Of a stretch of 64,000 nucleotides of DNA, positions 35,273-43,448 are shown one piece after another. A program made the position numbers and the translations under genes. The stretch is from Xanthobacter sp. NM-25 (lineage in GTDB: Bacteria > Pseudomonadota > Alphaproteobacteria > Rhizobiales > Xanthobacteraceae): NCBI RefSeq assembly GCF_022138605.1, contig NZ_JACBFS010000002.1, positions 310,001-374,000 on the forward strand, written 5' to 3'. The notes under the pieces were generated by a model. That model saw only the letters and a program-made list of their open reading frames with translations, did no database searches and was not told the DNA's origin. Within the stretch, counting starts at the first letter, position 1, and each line of letters starts with the position of its first letter.

Positions 35273-35824
35273 TCACCCGTGGCGGGCGCGGCGGGCCCGG
35301 TCGGCGCGCTGGATCAGCCGTTCCACCGCCGCCCGATCCTCCGGATCGATCATGGCGAGAAGAAAGCGGCGCACCGTTTCTTCCGATCCCGGCCCGCAGG
35401 CGTCGAGCGCCCGGGCGATGCGCCGGCTCTGGATGCCGACGAAATCACGGGCGAGCGCCTCCGCCTTGGGGGTGGGATAGAGCAGGCGCTGGCGCCGGTC
35501 GGCGGCCCCCGCCCGGCTTTCCACGAACCCCTCATCCACCAGCTCGCGCAGCACCCGGCCGAGGGACTGCTTGGTGATCTGCAGGATCTCCAAGAGGTCC
35601 GTCACGCGCATACCAGGGTGGCGATTCACGAAATGGATCACGCGATGGTGAGCCCGGCCAAAGCCGATGGGCGCCAGGATCTCGTCGGGGTCGCCCACGA
35701 AGTCCCTGTAAGCGAAGAACAAAAGCTCGACGAGGTCCACCAGAGGCACGCCGTCCCGGATCTCCTCCGACGCGGAGCGCGCGGGAGTCTCGGCCGGCGC
35801 GAGTGCGGTGTTTATGTCAGCCAT
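35273..35824 (-). CDS. petP: MarR-family transcriptional regulator, PetP-like
   Basis: 183 residues. Winged-helix core with HPGMRVTDLLEILQITKQSLGR and the wing VESRAGAADRRQRLLYPT; the N-terminal helix GFGRAHHRVIHFV is typical. It is divergent from ilvE across 207 bp. A very long frame is open upstream to 37069, running antisense through ilvE, but conserved sequence begins only at MADINTALAPAE, so I start at 35824; there is no good Shine-Dalgarno. The gene precedes petR and the kinase. Confidence 0.87.
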   Translation of the reverse strand: MADINTALAPAETPARSASEEIRDGVPLVDLVELLFFAYRDFVGDPDEILAPIGFGRAHHRVIHFVNRHPGMRVTDLLEILQITKQSLGRVLRELVDEGFVESRAGAADRRQRLLYPTPKAEALARDFVGIQSRRIARALDACGPGSEETVRRFLLAMIDPEDRAAVERLIQRADRARRARHG

Positions 35825-36031
35825 ATTGACTTTTTCAATGCGATCGTTACTTACAGGACCAGTTTCACGAAATGATCGGTCGCTGTCGAGCCAAACCGTA
35901 ACCGATCGTTTCGCGGTGTTGCCAGCAAATGCCGCTGGCGTAAAGATACCCCCGAGTGGCCGGCCTGCAAAGCAAGGCGGCACCAGGGGGGAAGCCGCGC
36001 GGACGACGCGGCCTGAAGAGGAGCAAGGATC
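35825..36031. promoter_or_regulatory. divergent petP/ilvE control region with repeated GATCGKT elements
   Basis: Three GATCGKT direct repeats begin at 35842, 35874 and 35904, about three helical turns apart (30-32 bp). The first (GCGATCGTTAC) and the GTAACCGATCG at 35898-35908 also form an imperfect inverted pair. A plausible plus-strand promoter is TTGACT (35826-35831) with TACTTA sixteen bases later. MarR proteins commonly bind palindromes in their own promoter; whether these sites are bound by the PetP-like regulator is inference. Confidence 0.5.
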
Positions 36032-36925
36032 ATGAGTGCACCGGGCGTTCCCTTCGACAAAATGGACGGCTGGATCTGGTACGACGGCGCCTTCGTGCCG
36101 TGGCAGGACGCCAAGCTGCACGTGCTTTCGCACGGCCTGCATTATGCCAGCACCGTGTTCGAGGGCGAGCGCGCCTATGGCGGCGAAATCTTCAAGTCCA
36201 CCGAGCATGCCGAGCGCCTGCGCCGCTCCGGTGAGCTTCTGGATTTCGTGATCCCCTATTCCATGCCCGAGATCGTCGCCGCCAAGAAGGCCACCCTCGA
36301 GAAGAACAACCTGCTCGATGCCTATGTGCGCCCGGTGGCCTGGCGCGGCAGCGAGACCATGGGTGTCGCCGCGCCCCACAACAAGGTGCACCTCGCCATC
36401 GCCGTGTGGGAATGGCCGAGCTATTTCGATCCCGAGCAGCGCATCAAGGGCCTGCACCTCGACCTGGCGGAGTTCCGTCGCCCCGATCCGGCGACCATTC
36501 CCTGCAAGGCCAAGGCGGCCGGCCTGTACATGATCTGCACCATCTCCAAGCACCGGGCCGAGCGGCGCGGCTTCGCCGATGCGATGATGCTGGACTATCG
36601 CGGCTATGTGGCCGAGTGCACCGGCGCCAACATCTTCTTCGTGAAGGATGGCGTGCTGCACACCCCCACCCCCGACTGCTTCCTGGACGGCATCACCCGC
36701 AAGACGGTGATCGAGCTGGCCCGCCGCCACGGCATCGAGGTGGTGGAGCGCCACATCAAGCCCGAGGAGCTGTCCGAGTTCACCGAGTGCTTCGTGACCG
36801 GCACCGCCGCCGAGGTGACCCCGGTGGGCGCCATCGCCGACTGGAAGTTCACCCCGTCGGGCATCACCCACCAGCTGATGGATGCCTACACCGCCGAGGT
36901 GCAGCCCAAGAAGCAGGCGGCATGA
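36032..36925 (+). CDS. ilvE: branched-chain amino acid aminotransferase
   Basis: 297 residues, PLP fold type IV. It transaminates Leu, Ile and Val with 2-oxoglutarate. The PLP lysine is in IPCKAKAAGLYMICTISK, followed by GYVAECTGANIFFVKDG and ECFVTGTAAEVTPVGAI. Length is normal for the class. Start MSAPGVPFDKMDGWIWYDG is natural, with AGGAG about 11 bases upstream. It is monocistronic and ends in a clear terminator. Confidence 0.95.
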   Translation: MSAPGVPFDKMDGWIWYDGAFVPWQDAKLHVLSHGLHYASTVFEGERAYGGEIFKSTEHAERLRRSGELLDFVIPYSMPEIVAAKKATLEKNNLLDAYVRPVAWRGSETMGVAAPHNKVHLAIAVWEWPSYFDPEQRIKGLHLDLAEFRRPDPATIPCKAKAAGLYMICTISKHRAERRGFADAMMLDYRGYVAECTGANIFFVKDGVLHTPTPDCFLDGITRKTVIELARRHGIEVVERHIKPEELSEFTECFVTGTAAEVTPVGAIADWKFTPSGITHQLMDAYTAEVQPKKQAA

Positions 36926-36989
36926 CAGCAGGCCGCGTGATCCTTCAGGGGCGCCACCCCTGAAGACCCGAGTGTGCTCGTCTTCAAAG

Positions 36990-37021
36990 CCCCCTTCCGG
37001 CCTGCCGGGAGGGGGTTTTTT
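36990..37021 (+). terminator. Rho-independent terminator of ilvE
   Basis: An 11-bp stem (CCCCCTTCCGG with CCGGGAGGGGG, one G-U) and a short loop are followed by TTTTTT. It lies about 65 bp past the ilvE stop. Strong terminator in the expected place. Confidence 0.92.
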
Positions 37022-37097
37022 GGTTCCGCACGGCAACCGGCCCTGGACGCGGCCAGCGCTGCCTTCCACCTTGGCGCTTTACGCGCCGGGGATGCCC

Positions 37098-37406
37098 ATG
37101 CCGTTCATGATCGAGACCTTCGACAAGCCGGGCACCCTGGCCCTGCGAGCGGCGACCCGGCCCGCCCATCTCGCCTTCCTCACCGCCCACGCCCATCTGC
37201 TGATCGCGTGCGGCGGCAAATTGGATGATGACGGCCAGCCCCTGGGCGGCGGCCTCTATATCGTAGCTCTGGAAAGCCGAGGCGAGGCCGAGGCCTTCCT
37301 CGCCGCCGATCCGCTGGCGCAGGCGGAGCTGTTCGCACGGGTGGAGATCACCCGCTGGCGCGAGGGCTATGTGGATGGGGTCTGCCGCCTGCCGGTCGAA
37401 GGCTGA
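37098..37406 (+). CDS. YciI-like protein
   Basis: About 102 residues. The YciI/DGPF-type ferredoxin-like fold is suggested by FDKPGTLALRAATRPAHLAFL (with the conserved Arg and His), GGKLDDDGQPLGGGLYIVALES, and the end ITRWREGYVDGVCRLPVEG. Function is unknown for the family; proposed active-site residues are the Asp and His. It begins after the ilvE terminator with GGGGA spaced for ATG 37098; ATG 37092 is also possible. Confidence 0.82.
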   Translation: MPFMIETFDKPGTLALRAATRPAHLAFLTAHAHLLIACGGKLDDDGQPLGGGLYIVALESRGEAEAFLAADPLAQAELFARVEITRWREGYVDGVCRLPVEG

Positions 37407-37412
37407 GACGCC

Positions 37413-38765
37413 CTACCCCTCGGCCTCGAACGCCTCCATGAAGGCCGCCACCCGGCGATCCACCCGCACATCCGACCCGCGAATGGCCCGCACCAGGGAG
37501 AGCCCCTCCAGGGAGCGGGCGCGGGAGAGCGCCACATAGGCCTGACCGGGGGCGAAGGCGCCCTCGCCGAAATCGATGCGCACATCATCCAGGGTCAGGC
37601 CCTGGGCCTTGTGCATGGTGAGCGCCCAGGCTGGCGCCAGGGGCAATTGAGTGTAGGTGCCCACCACCTGCGCCTCGATGCGCGCCGTGCGCTCGTCCCA
37701 GCCGTAGCGGATGCGCTCCCAGGTGAAGGATTCGATCTCCACCGTGGGCCCGGCATCCAGCTTGACGATGGCGCAGCCGGCGGCGAGCCCCACCACCGTG
37801 CCCACCGAGCCGTTGACCCAGCGCCGCGCCGGATCGTTGCGCAGCGCCATCACTCGCGCGCCCCGCTTCAACACCAGCCGTTCGGCCACCGGCAGGCGGT
37901 CGCCCTCCAGGCCGAACTCGCCCTTCAGCGCCCCGGCGAACTCGCGGCCCTCATCGGGCAAGGAGGCGAGGCCACGGGCGTTATAGGCATCGGCGCGGGC
38001 ATTGGTGGGGGTCAGCAGCACCGGCAGGCGGCCCTCGCGATGGGGCCGCACGCAGGCGTCGTTGAGCGCCTCCGCCGCATCCCGCGCACCGCGCCCGCGG
38101 CGCAGCGCGTCGAGCATGGCGATGAAGCCGCGATCGGTCTGCCGATGCACATGGGTGAACGGCACGCCGGTGGTGGCGCGATCGACCAAGGCCTTGGCGT
38201 GGAAGGCGAAGGGGCCGTCATAGCCCATGCGGGCCAGCATCTCCTGCTCCGCCATGGGCACCACCGGTGGCAATTGCAGGAAATCGCCCACCAGCACCAT
38301 CTGCACGCCGCCGAACGGCTCCGAACTGTCGCGGGCGATGCGCAGCGAGATGTCCACGGCGTCCAGCAGGTCCGCCCGCACCATGGAGATCTCGTCGATG
38401 ATCACTCGGTCGAGCTTCTTCAGCAGCCGGCGCACCTGCACCCGCGGCTTCACCTCGTCAGGATTGAGCAGGCGCGGGGGAATGCCGAAGAAGGAATGGA
38501 TGGTCTGCCCGCCCACCTGCAGCGCCGCCACCCCGGTGGGGGCCAGGAACACCTGGCGTCCCCGCGGCGTCTTGCGCAATTCGTGCAGGAAGGTGGTCTT
38601 GCCGGTGCCGGCGCCGCCCAGCACCAGCAGGGTCGGCGCCCGCGCCTCGATGGCGGCGAGCGCCCGCGCCGACTGGCCGCCGGGATCCGCCAAAGCGGAA
38701 CTGGCGAGAGCCGCGCCCGGCTGCGCCGGCAGGCCCGGCGCTCTGTCGCTCTCGGCCCCGCTCAC
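37413..38765 (-). CDS. PIF1-like superfamily 1B helicase
   Basis: 450 residues. Walker A GGAGTGKT (50-57), then PTGVAALQVGGQTIHSFF, Walker B VIIDEISMV, the QLPPV motif, and later HKAQGLTLDDV and YVALSRARSLEGL: PIF1/RecD motifs in order. The start is GTG, overlapping the sugar/adenosine kinase stop as GTGA. The bacterial PIF1-like class is involved in DNA metabolism, such as Okazaki or G-quadruplex resolution, but this one is unstudied. It has no OB or primase fusion. It is the downstream gene of the kinase-helicase pair. Confidence 0.9.
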   Translation of the reverse strand: MSGAESDRAPGLPAQPGAALASSALADPGGQSARALAAIEARAPTLLVLGGAGTGKTTFLHELRKTPRGRQVFLAPTGVAALQVGGQTIHSFFGIPPRLLNPDEVKPRVQVRRLLKKLDRVIIDEISMVRADLLDAVDISLRIARDSSEPFGGVQMVLVGDFLQLPPVVPMAEQEMLARMGYDGPFAFHAKALVDRATTGVPFTHVHRQTDRGFIAMLDALRRGRGARDAAEALNDACVRPHREGRLPVLLTPTNARADAYNARGLASLPDEGREFAGALKGEFGLEGDRLPVAERLVLKRGARVMALRNDPARRWVNGSVGTVVGLAAGCAIVKLDAGPTVEIESFTWERIRYGWDERTARIEAQVVGTYTQLPLAPAWALTMHKAQGLTLDDVRIDFGEGAFAPGQAYVALSRARSLEGLSLVRAIRGSDVRVDRRVAAFMEAFEAEG

Positions 38766-39763
38766 GAGATGAGGCCGGCCTCGCGGGCGAGGTCCAGGAG
38801 GTTGCGCTGGGGCCGGGCGCCGAGCTGGGTGATGATCTCGCCCGCCGCCAGGGCGCCGACCCGCAGGGCGCTCGCCGGATCCAGACCCTTGGTGTAGCCG
38901 GCCAGGAAGCCGGCGGCGAACAGGTCGCCGGCGCCAGTGGTGTCCACCACCCGCTCCACCGGCACTGCCGGCACGCTCACCACCGCGCCGGAGGTGACAA
39001 AGGAAGCGCCCTTCTCCGAACGGGTCACCACCGCCTCCTTGGCATCGCGGCGCAGGGCCACGAGGGCCGTGTCGAAATCGGCGGTCTCATAGAGCGCCTT
39101 CAGCTCGGCCTCGTTGCAGAAGGCGAGGTCCACGGTGCCGGAGCGGATGAGATCGAGGAACTCGGCCCGGTAGCGATCCACGCAGAAGGAATCGGACAAG
39201 GTGAGCGCCACCTTGCGGCCGGCCTTGTGGGCAATCTCGGCGGCGGCGAGGAAGGCGGTCTTGGCGGCCGGCGGATCCCACAGATAGCCTTCCAGATAGG
39301 TGACGGCGGCGGCCTCCACCTGGGCCGGGTCGATATCGGCCACGGCGAGGCTCTGGGCGGCGCCGAGGAAGGTGTTCATGGTGCGCTCGCCATCGGGCGT
39401 CACCAGGATCAGGCAGCGGGCGGTGGCCGGTCCGTCCGCGGCGGCCGGGGTGGCAAAGGCGACGCCGGCGGCGCGGATGTCGTGGCCGAACACGGTGCCG
39501 AGCCCGTCCGCCTTCACCTTGCCGATAAAGCCGGCGCGAGCGCCGAGGGAAGCGACACCCACCGCCGTGTTGGCGGCCGAGCCGCCGGAAATCTCGGTGC
39601 CCGGGCCCATGGCCGCATAGACCTGCTCGGCCCGCGGCTCGTCGATCAACGCCATGCCGCCTTTGTTCATGGCGTGGGTGGCGAGGAAATCATCCTCGGC
39701 GCGGGCGAGCACGTCCACGATGGCGTTGCCGATGGTCAGCACGTCGAGCGGGGGGAAAGACAC
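38762..39763 (-). CDS. PfkB-family kinase, adenosine kinase-like
   Basis: 333 residues. PfkB marks: N-terminal LDVLTIGNAIVDVLARAEDD, GGSAANTAVGVASLG, and the anion-hole/catalytic DTTGAGDLFAAGFLAGY near the C-terminus. The whole N-terminal pattern matches alphaproteobacterial adenosine kinases (adenosine to AMP), though ribokinase or another sugar substrate cannot be excluded. The start is GTG at 39763 with GGAG spaced about eight bases; an open frame upstream adds nothing conserved. The PIF1-like helicase is translationally coupled to it. Confidence 0.87.
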   Translation of the reverse strand: MSFPPLDVLTIGNAIVDVLARAEDDFLATHAMNKGGMALIDEPRAEQVYAAMGPGTEISGGSAANTAVGVASLGARAGFIGKVKADGLGTVFGHDIRAAGVAFATPAAADGPATARCLILVTPDGERTMNTFLGAAQSLAVADIDPAQVEAAAVTYLEGYLWDPPAAKTAFLAAAEIAHKAGRKVALTLSDSFCVDRYRAEFLDLIRSGTVDLAFCNEAELKALYETADFDTALVALRRDAKEAVVTRSEKGASFVTSGAVVSVPAVPVERVVDTTGAGDLFAAGFLAGYTKGLDPASALRVGALAAGEIITQLGARPQRNLLDLAREAGLIS

Positions 39764-39949
39764 GGGCGGCAGTCTCCGGAAAAAATCGCTGCCGAGCGGT
39801 AGCACCGCCCTTGGGTGCGGCGCAATCGCGTTAACCCTTTCTTTAGAATTGCGCAGCGGACAGCGCCCCGGCCATGGGCGCAAGCCCCGCGCAAGCCTAT
39901 AGCTATCGGATCCGGGCGACGATCAGGGTGTTTGGCTTCGTCTTGCCCC

Positions 39950-40022
39950 TTTGCCGGGCAAACCACTCTCCCCTGCCCCAATGGGCAAGCCAGGGGCGAA
40001 CCATCCTCTTCCCCCTTGGGGG
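39950..40022 (+). promoter_or_regulatory. cluster of three hairpins upstream of the Ntn-hydrolase gene
   Basis: In the 280-bp divergent leader three small inverted repeats follow each other: TTTGCCGGGCAAA (39950-39962), a CCCCT/AGGGG stem around a GCCC-CAAT-GGGC hairpin (39970-39996), and CCCCCTTGGGGG (40011-40022) just before the ribosome binding site AAAAGGA. They may be a structured leader, but nothing matches a known riboswitch by eye. Confidence 0.45.
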
Positions 40023-40043
40023 CAAAGCAAAAGGATACCCGCC

Positions 40044-41150
40044 ATGCGGATCTACGCGCGCACCGCCACCGCCCTCCTCGCCGGCGCGGCCCTGCTGACG
40101 CAGAGCCTGGGCGCCTCCGCCTGCACGTCGCTGATCCTGAAGGCGAAGGATGGCGGCGTGGTCTATGGCCGCACCATGGAATTCGGGCTGCCGCTGCAAT
40201 CGGAAGCGCTGGTGATGCCCCGCAACATCGCCCTCACCGGAACCGGCCCCACCGGTGAGGCCGGCACCGGCCTGTCCTGGACCGGCAAATATGCCGCTGT
40301 GGGGCTGAACGGCATCGGCCTCAAGGTCTTCATCGACGGCATGAACGAGAAGGGGCTCGCCGGCGGCCTGCTCTATCTGCCCAATCTCGCGCAGTTCCAG
40401 GACGTGAGCCCGGCCGAGGCGAAGAACTCCATCGCCTCCTACGAGATGCTGACCTATGTGCTGACCTCGTTCGCCACCGTGGCGGAAGTGAAGGCGGCCA
40501 TGCCCAAGATCAAGGTGAGCGCGGCGCCGCAGGCGGTGTTCAAGGGCCCTGTGCCGGTGCACATGACCCTGCACGATGCCTCCGGCGCCAGCCTGGTGGT
40601 GGAATATGTGGGCGGCACCCTCCACATGTATGACAACCCCACCAGCGTGCTCACCAATGCCCCCACCTTCGACTGGCACCTGGCCAATCTCGGCCAGTAT
40701 GTGAACCTGTCGGCGGTGGAGCCCGATCCCATAAAGGTCGGCCCGCTCACCATCGCCGCGCCGTCCACCGGCGCCGGGCTGCACGGCCTGCCGGGCGACA
40801 TGCTCTCCCCCTCGCGCTTCCTGCGCGCCTTCTTCTTCTCCCACAACGCGCCGGAGGCGGCCACCACGGCCGAGGCCCTGGTGAACGTACGCCACATCAT
40901 GAGCTCGTTCGACATTGCCCCCGGTTCGGTGGTGACCAAGGCGGGCAGCACCGCCGGTGGCGGTGTGGCCGGCTTCGAGACCACCGAATGGACGGTCTAC
41001 GCCGACCTCAAGAACCTGCGCTACACGTTCACCACCTACGACAACCCCAGCCTGCAGGGCCTCGACTTCGCCAAGCTGAAGCTGGACGGCAAGGCGCCGC
41101 AGTTGCTCCCCCTGCCTGCCGCGCCGGCGCCCATCGCCATCGGCCAGTGA
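40044..41150 (+). CDS. exported choloylglycine hydrolase/penicillin V acylase-family Ntn hydrolase
   Basis: 368 residues. A signal peptide (ARTATALLAGAALLTQSLGASA) ends right before C27, the N-terminal nucleophile, in the family motif CTSLILKAKDGGVVYGRTME. Later, VGLNGIGLKVFIDGMNEKGL and the C-terminal FETTEWTVYADLKNLRY fit the linear amide C-N hydrolase fold. It should cleave amide bonds outside the cytosol; natural substrates may be acyl-homoserine lactones, N-acyl amino acids or bile-acid amides, undecided here. Start MRIYARTATA has AAAAGGA upstream. It is divergent from the kinase gene. Confidence 0.9.
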   Translation: MRIYARTATALLAGAALLTQSLGASACTSLILKAKDGGVVYGRTMEFGLPLQSEALVMPRNIALTGTGPTGEAGTGLSWTGKYAAVGLNGIGLKVFIDGMNEKGLAGGLLYLPNLAQFQDVSPAEAKNSIASYEMLTYVLTSFATVAEVKAAMPKIKVSAAPQAVFKGPVPVHMTLHDASGASLVVEYVGGTLHMYDNPTSVLTNAPTFDWHLANLGQYVNLSAVEPDPIKVGPLTIAAPSTGAGLHGLPGDMLSPSRFLRAFFFSHNAPEAATTAEALVNVRHIMSSFDIAPGSVVTKAGSTAGGGVAGFETTEWTVYADLKNLRYTFTTYDNPSLQGLDFAKLKLDGKAPQLLPLPAAPAPIAIGQ

Positions 41151-41281
41151 ACGGACCGGCGCGGAGAGATCCGCGCCGCGCTCTGTGAAAGCCGGTCACG
41201 AGATGTGATCGCCAGGCGGGGCGCGGAAATGCTAAGGCGCACCCGACAAACCGGGCCAGCGACCCGGCCATGACCCATGAC

Positions 41282-41326
41282 GACCGGACCCATGAGGACC
41301 GGCCTCATGAGGACCGGACCCAAGAG
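41282..41326. repeat. three 15-bp tandem repeats ending in the glmM ribosome binding site
   Basis: GACCGG-(A/C)CC/CTC-ATGAG units stand head to tail three times, with small differences, right before the glmM start. Each unit ends ATGAG or AAGAG followed by GAC, so an AGAGGA-like Shine-Dalgarno sequence recurs in every copy. The last copy serves glmM. The copies also contain ATG triplets out of frame with glmM. Confidence 0.85.
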
Positions 41327-41331
41327 GACCC

Positions 41332-42669
41332 ATGTCGCGCAAGTATTTTGGCACCGACGGCGTGCGCGGACGCGCCAATTCCACCCTCACTGCCGACATC
41401 GCGCTGCGGGTGGGCATGGCGGCCGGCCTGGTGTTCCGCAACGGCGGCCACCGGGTGGTGATCGGCAAGGATACCCGGCTGTCCGGCTACATGATCGAGA
41501 ATGCGCTGGTGGCGGGCTTCACCTCGGTGGGCATGGAGGTGCTGCTGCTCGGCCCCATGCCGACGCCGGCGGTGGGCCTTTTGACCCGGTCCATGCGCGC
41601 CGACCTCGGGGTGATGATCTCGGCCTCCCATAATCCGTTCGACGACAACGGCATCAAGCTGTTCGGGCCGGACGGCTTCAAGCTCTCCGACGAGGTGGAG
41701 CGGGAGATCGAGGCGCTGATCGACCAGGATCTCGCCCGCCGCCTGGCCAAGCCGGACGAGATCGGCCGCGCCCGGCGCCTGGAGGGCGTGCACGCCCGCT
41801 ATATCGAATATGCCAAGGGCACCCTGCCCCGCGACCAGAAGTTCGAGGGCCTGCGGGTGGTGGTGGATTGCGCCAACGGTGCCGCCTACAAGGTCGCCCC
41901 CGAAGCCCTGTGGGAGCTGGGCGCGGAAGTGGTGGCCATCGGCGTGGATCCGGACGGCATGAACATCAACCGCGACGTGGGCTCCACCTCGCCGGCGGCG
42001 CTGGCCGCCAAGGTGCGGGAAGTGCGCGCCGACATCGGCATCGCCCTCGATGGCGACGCCGACCGGGTGATCCTGGTGGACGAGAAGGGCCAGGTGGTGG
42101 ACGGCGACCAGATGATGGCGGTGGTAGCCGAGGCCTTCAAGGCCGAGGGCCGGCTGAACCACAACACGGTGGTGGCCACCGTCATGTCCAATTTCGGCCT
42201 GGAGCGGCATCTGGGCGAGCAGGGCATCCACCTCGCCCGCACATCGGTGGGCGACCGCTACGTGCTCGAGCGCATGCGCGCCGGGGGCTACAACGTGGGC
42301 GGCGAACAGTCCGGCCACATCATCCTGTCGGATTTCTCCACCACCGGCGATGGCCTGGTGGCGGCGCTGCAGGTGCTGGCCGTGGTGGCCCGCCAGGGCA
42401 AGCCGGTGTCGGAGGTGTGCCACCGGTTCGAGCCGCTGCCCCAGGTGCTCAAGAACGTGCGCTACGATTCCGTCATGCCGCTGGAGGCGGAGGAGGTGCA
42501 GGCCACCATCGCCGCCGCCGAGCAGCGCCTGGCCGACCATGGCCGCCTGCTCATCCGCCGCTCCGGCACCGAGCCGGTGATCCGCGTCATGGGCGAGGGC
42601 GACGACCGAGACCTGGTGGAGGGCGTGGTGGACCAGGTGATCGAGGCGCTGGCCAAGGCCGCCGCCTGA
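41332..42669 (+). CDS. glmM: phosphoglucosamine mutase
   Basis: 445 residues. It converts glucosamine-6-phosphate to glucosamine-1-phosphate for UDP-GlcNAc and hence peptidoglycan and LPS. The phosphoserine loop is GVMISASHNPFDDNGIK; the metal loop is ALDGDADRVILVDE; sugar loop GGEQSGHI and phosphate-binding RRSGTEPVIRVM complete the four conserved motifs. The front KYFGTDGVRGRAN is canonical. The GCCGCC-TGA-GGCGGC hairpin spans the stop codon and may help end transcription. Confidence 0.97.
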   Translation: MSRKYFGTDGVRGRANSTLTADIALRVGMAAGLVFRNGGHRVVIGKDTRLSGYMIENALVAGFTSVGMEVLLLGPMPTPAVGLLTRSMRADLGVMISASHNPFDDNGIKLFGPDGFKLSDEVEREIEALIDQDLARRLAKPDEIGRARRLEGVHARYIEYAKGTLPRDQKFEGLRVVVDCANGAAYKVAPEALWELGAEVVAIGVDPDGMNINRDVGSTSPAALAAKVREVRADIGIALDGDADRVILVDEKGQVVDGDQMMAVVAEAFKAEGRLNHNTVVATVMSNFGLERHLGEQGIHLARTSVGDRYVLERMRAGGYNVGGEQSGHIILSDFSTTGDGLVAALQVLAVVARQGKPVSEVCHRFEPLPQVLKNVRYDSVMPLEAEEVQATIAAAEQRLADHGRLLIRRSGTEPVIRVMGEGDDRDLVEGVVDQVIEALAKAAA

Positions 42670-42693
42670 GGCGGCCTTAACCTCCCGTCAGGG

Positions 42694-42708
42694 TTAATCC
42701 CACTTTAA
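42694..42708. promoter_or_regulatory. CtrA-type binding site candidate (TTAA-N7-TTAA)
   Basis: TTAATCCCACTTTAA is an exact TTAA-N7-TTAA match, 50 bp upstream of the outer-membrane protein start. The preceding TTAACC and GGTTAA make a second inverted element. CtrA of alphaproteobacteria recognises TTAA-N7-TTAAC; the final C is G here. Such sites are commonly found in promoters of surface-protein genes. Confidence 0.55.
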
Positions 42709-42758
42709 GTGCCCCCGTGCGACGGTCGATGCCGTCAGACGAAATCCAGGGGTGCGTA

Positions 42759-43445
42759 ATGGTGCGTTCGATTCGGTTCCTCGCGGCGGTGCTGCTCATC
42801 TCCCCGGCTGCCGCCTGGGCCTCGGACGAGGCACCCCTGCTGGGCAAGACCGGCGACTTCTCCCTCGCCCCGCCCGAGGTGGTGGAAAGCGCCGCCGGCG
42901 GCTGGTACCTGCGCGCTGACGGCGGCTATGTCGCCGGCTATGTGGACGGATCTCTGCAAAACCTCATCGGAACCGGCGCCGCAGGTGGTAGCTCGCGCGC
43001 CTCCGGCTGGTCGGTGGGTGCCGGGCTGGGCTATCGCTTCACCCCCTGGCTGCGCGGCGAGGTGGGCCTCGACTATCTCGACCTCGGCGGCGTCGACACC
43101 GTGCTGGGCCGGTTTGAGGCCAATGCCACCGTCGCCCTGGCAAGCGTCTATTGGGACATCATCACGCTGGCCGGCTTCACCCCCTATCTCAGCGGCGGCG
43201 TGGGCTTCGCCATCGACCGCATCTCGCCGCCACCGATCATTCCCGCGGCGGACGACCAGTGGAAGTTCGCCTGGAGCCTGGGGGGTGGCGTGTCCTACGC
43301 CTTCTCGGACAGCTGGAGCGTCGATCTCGGCTATCGCTACATCGATGTCGGCGCCCCGGACGTCGCCGCCGTTCCCGGGGTGAGCATCGACGCCCTGGGC
43401 GGGCACCAGGTCCGGTTCGGCATCCGCTACAGCTTCGGCGAATGA
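42759..43445 (+). CDS. outer-membrane beta-barrel protein
   Basis: 228 residues. A signal peptide (FLAAVLLISPAAAWASD) is followed by repeated amphipathic strands such as GWYLRADGGYVAGYVDG, GWSVGAGLGYRFTPWLRGE, LDYLDLGG and FTPYLSGGVGFAIDR, ending with the terminal aromatic signature QVRFGIRYSFGE. This is the eight-stranded Omp31/OmpA-like barrel family found in rhizobia and relatives. Porin versus adhesin cannot be told. ATG 42759 has AGGGG upstream. The promoter carries a CtrA-like site. Confidence 0.85.
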   Translation: MVRSIRFLAAVLLISPAAAWASDEAPLLGKTGDFSLAPPEVVESAAGGWYLRADGGYVAGYVDGSLQNLIGTGAAGGSSRASGWSVGAGLGYRFTPWLRGEVGLDYLDLGGVDTVLGRFEANATVALASVYWDIITLAGFTPYLSGGVGFAIDRISPPPIIPAADDQWKFAWSLGGGVSYAFSDSWSVDLGYRYIDVGAPDVAAVPGVSIDALGGHQVRFGIRYSFGE

Positions 43446-43448
43446 GCC

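Noticed and set aside
35825..37069. Extension of the MarR-family gene upstream through ilvE on the minus strand
   Set aside because: The added 415 residues are antisense to ilvE and have no recognisable domain.
39831..39846. Second CtrA-like site upstream of the adenosine-kinase-like gene
   Set aside because: TTAA-N7-TTTA has a mismatch in the second half; too weak.
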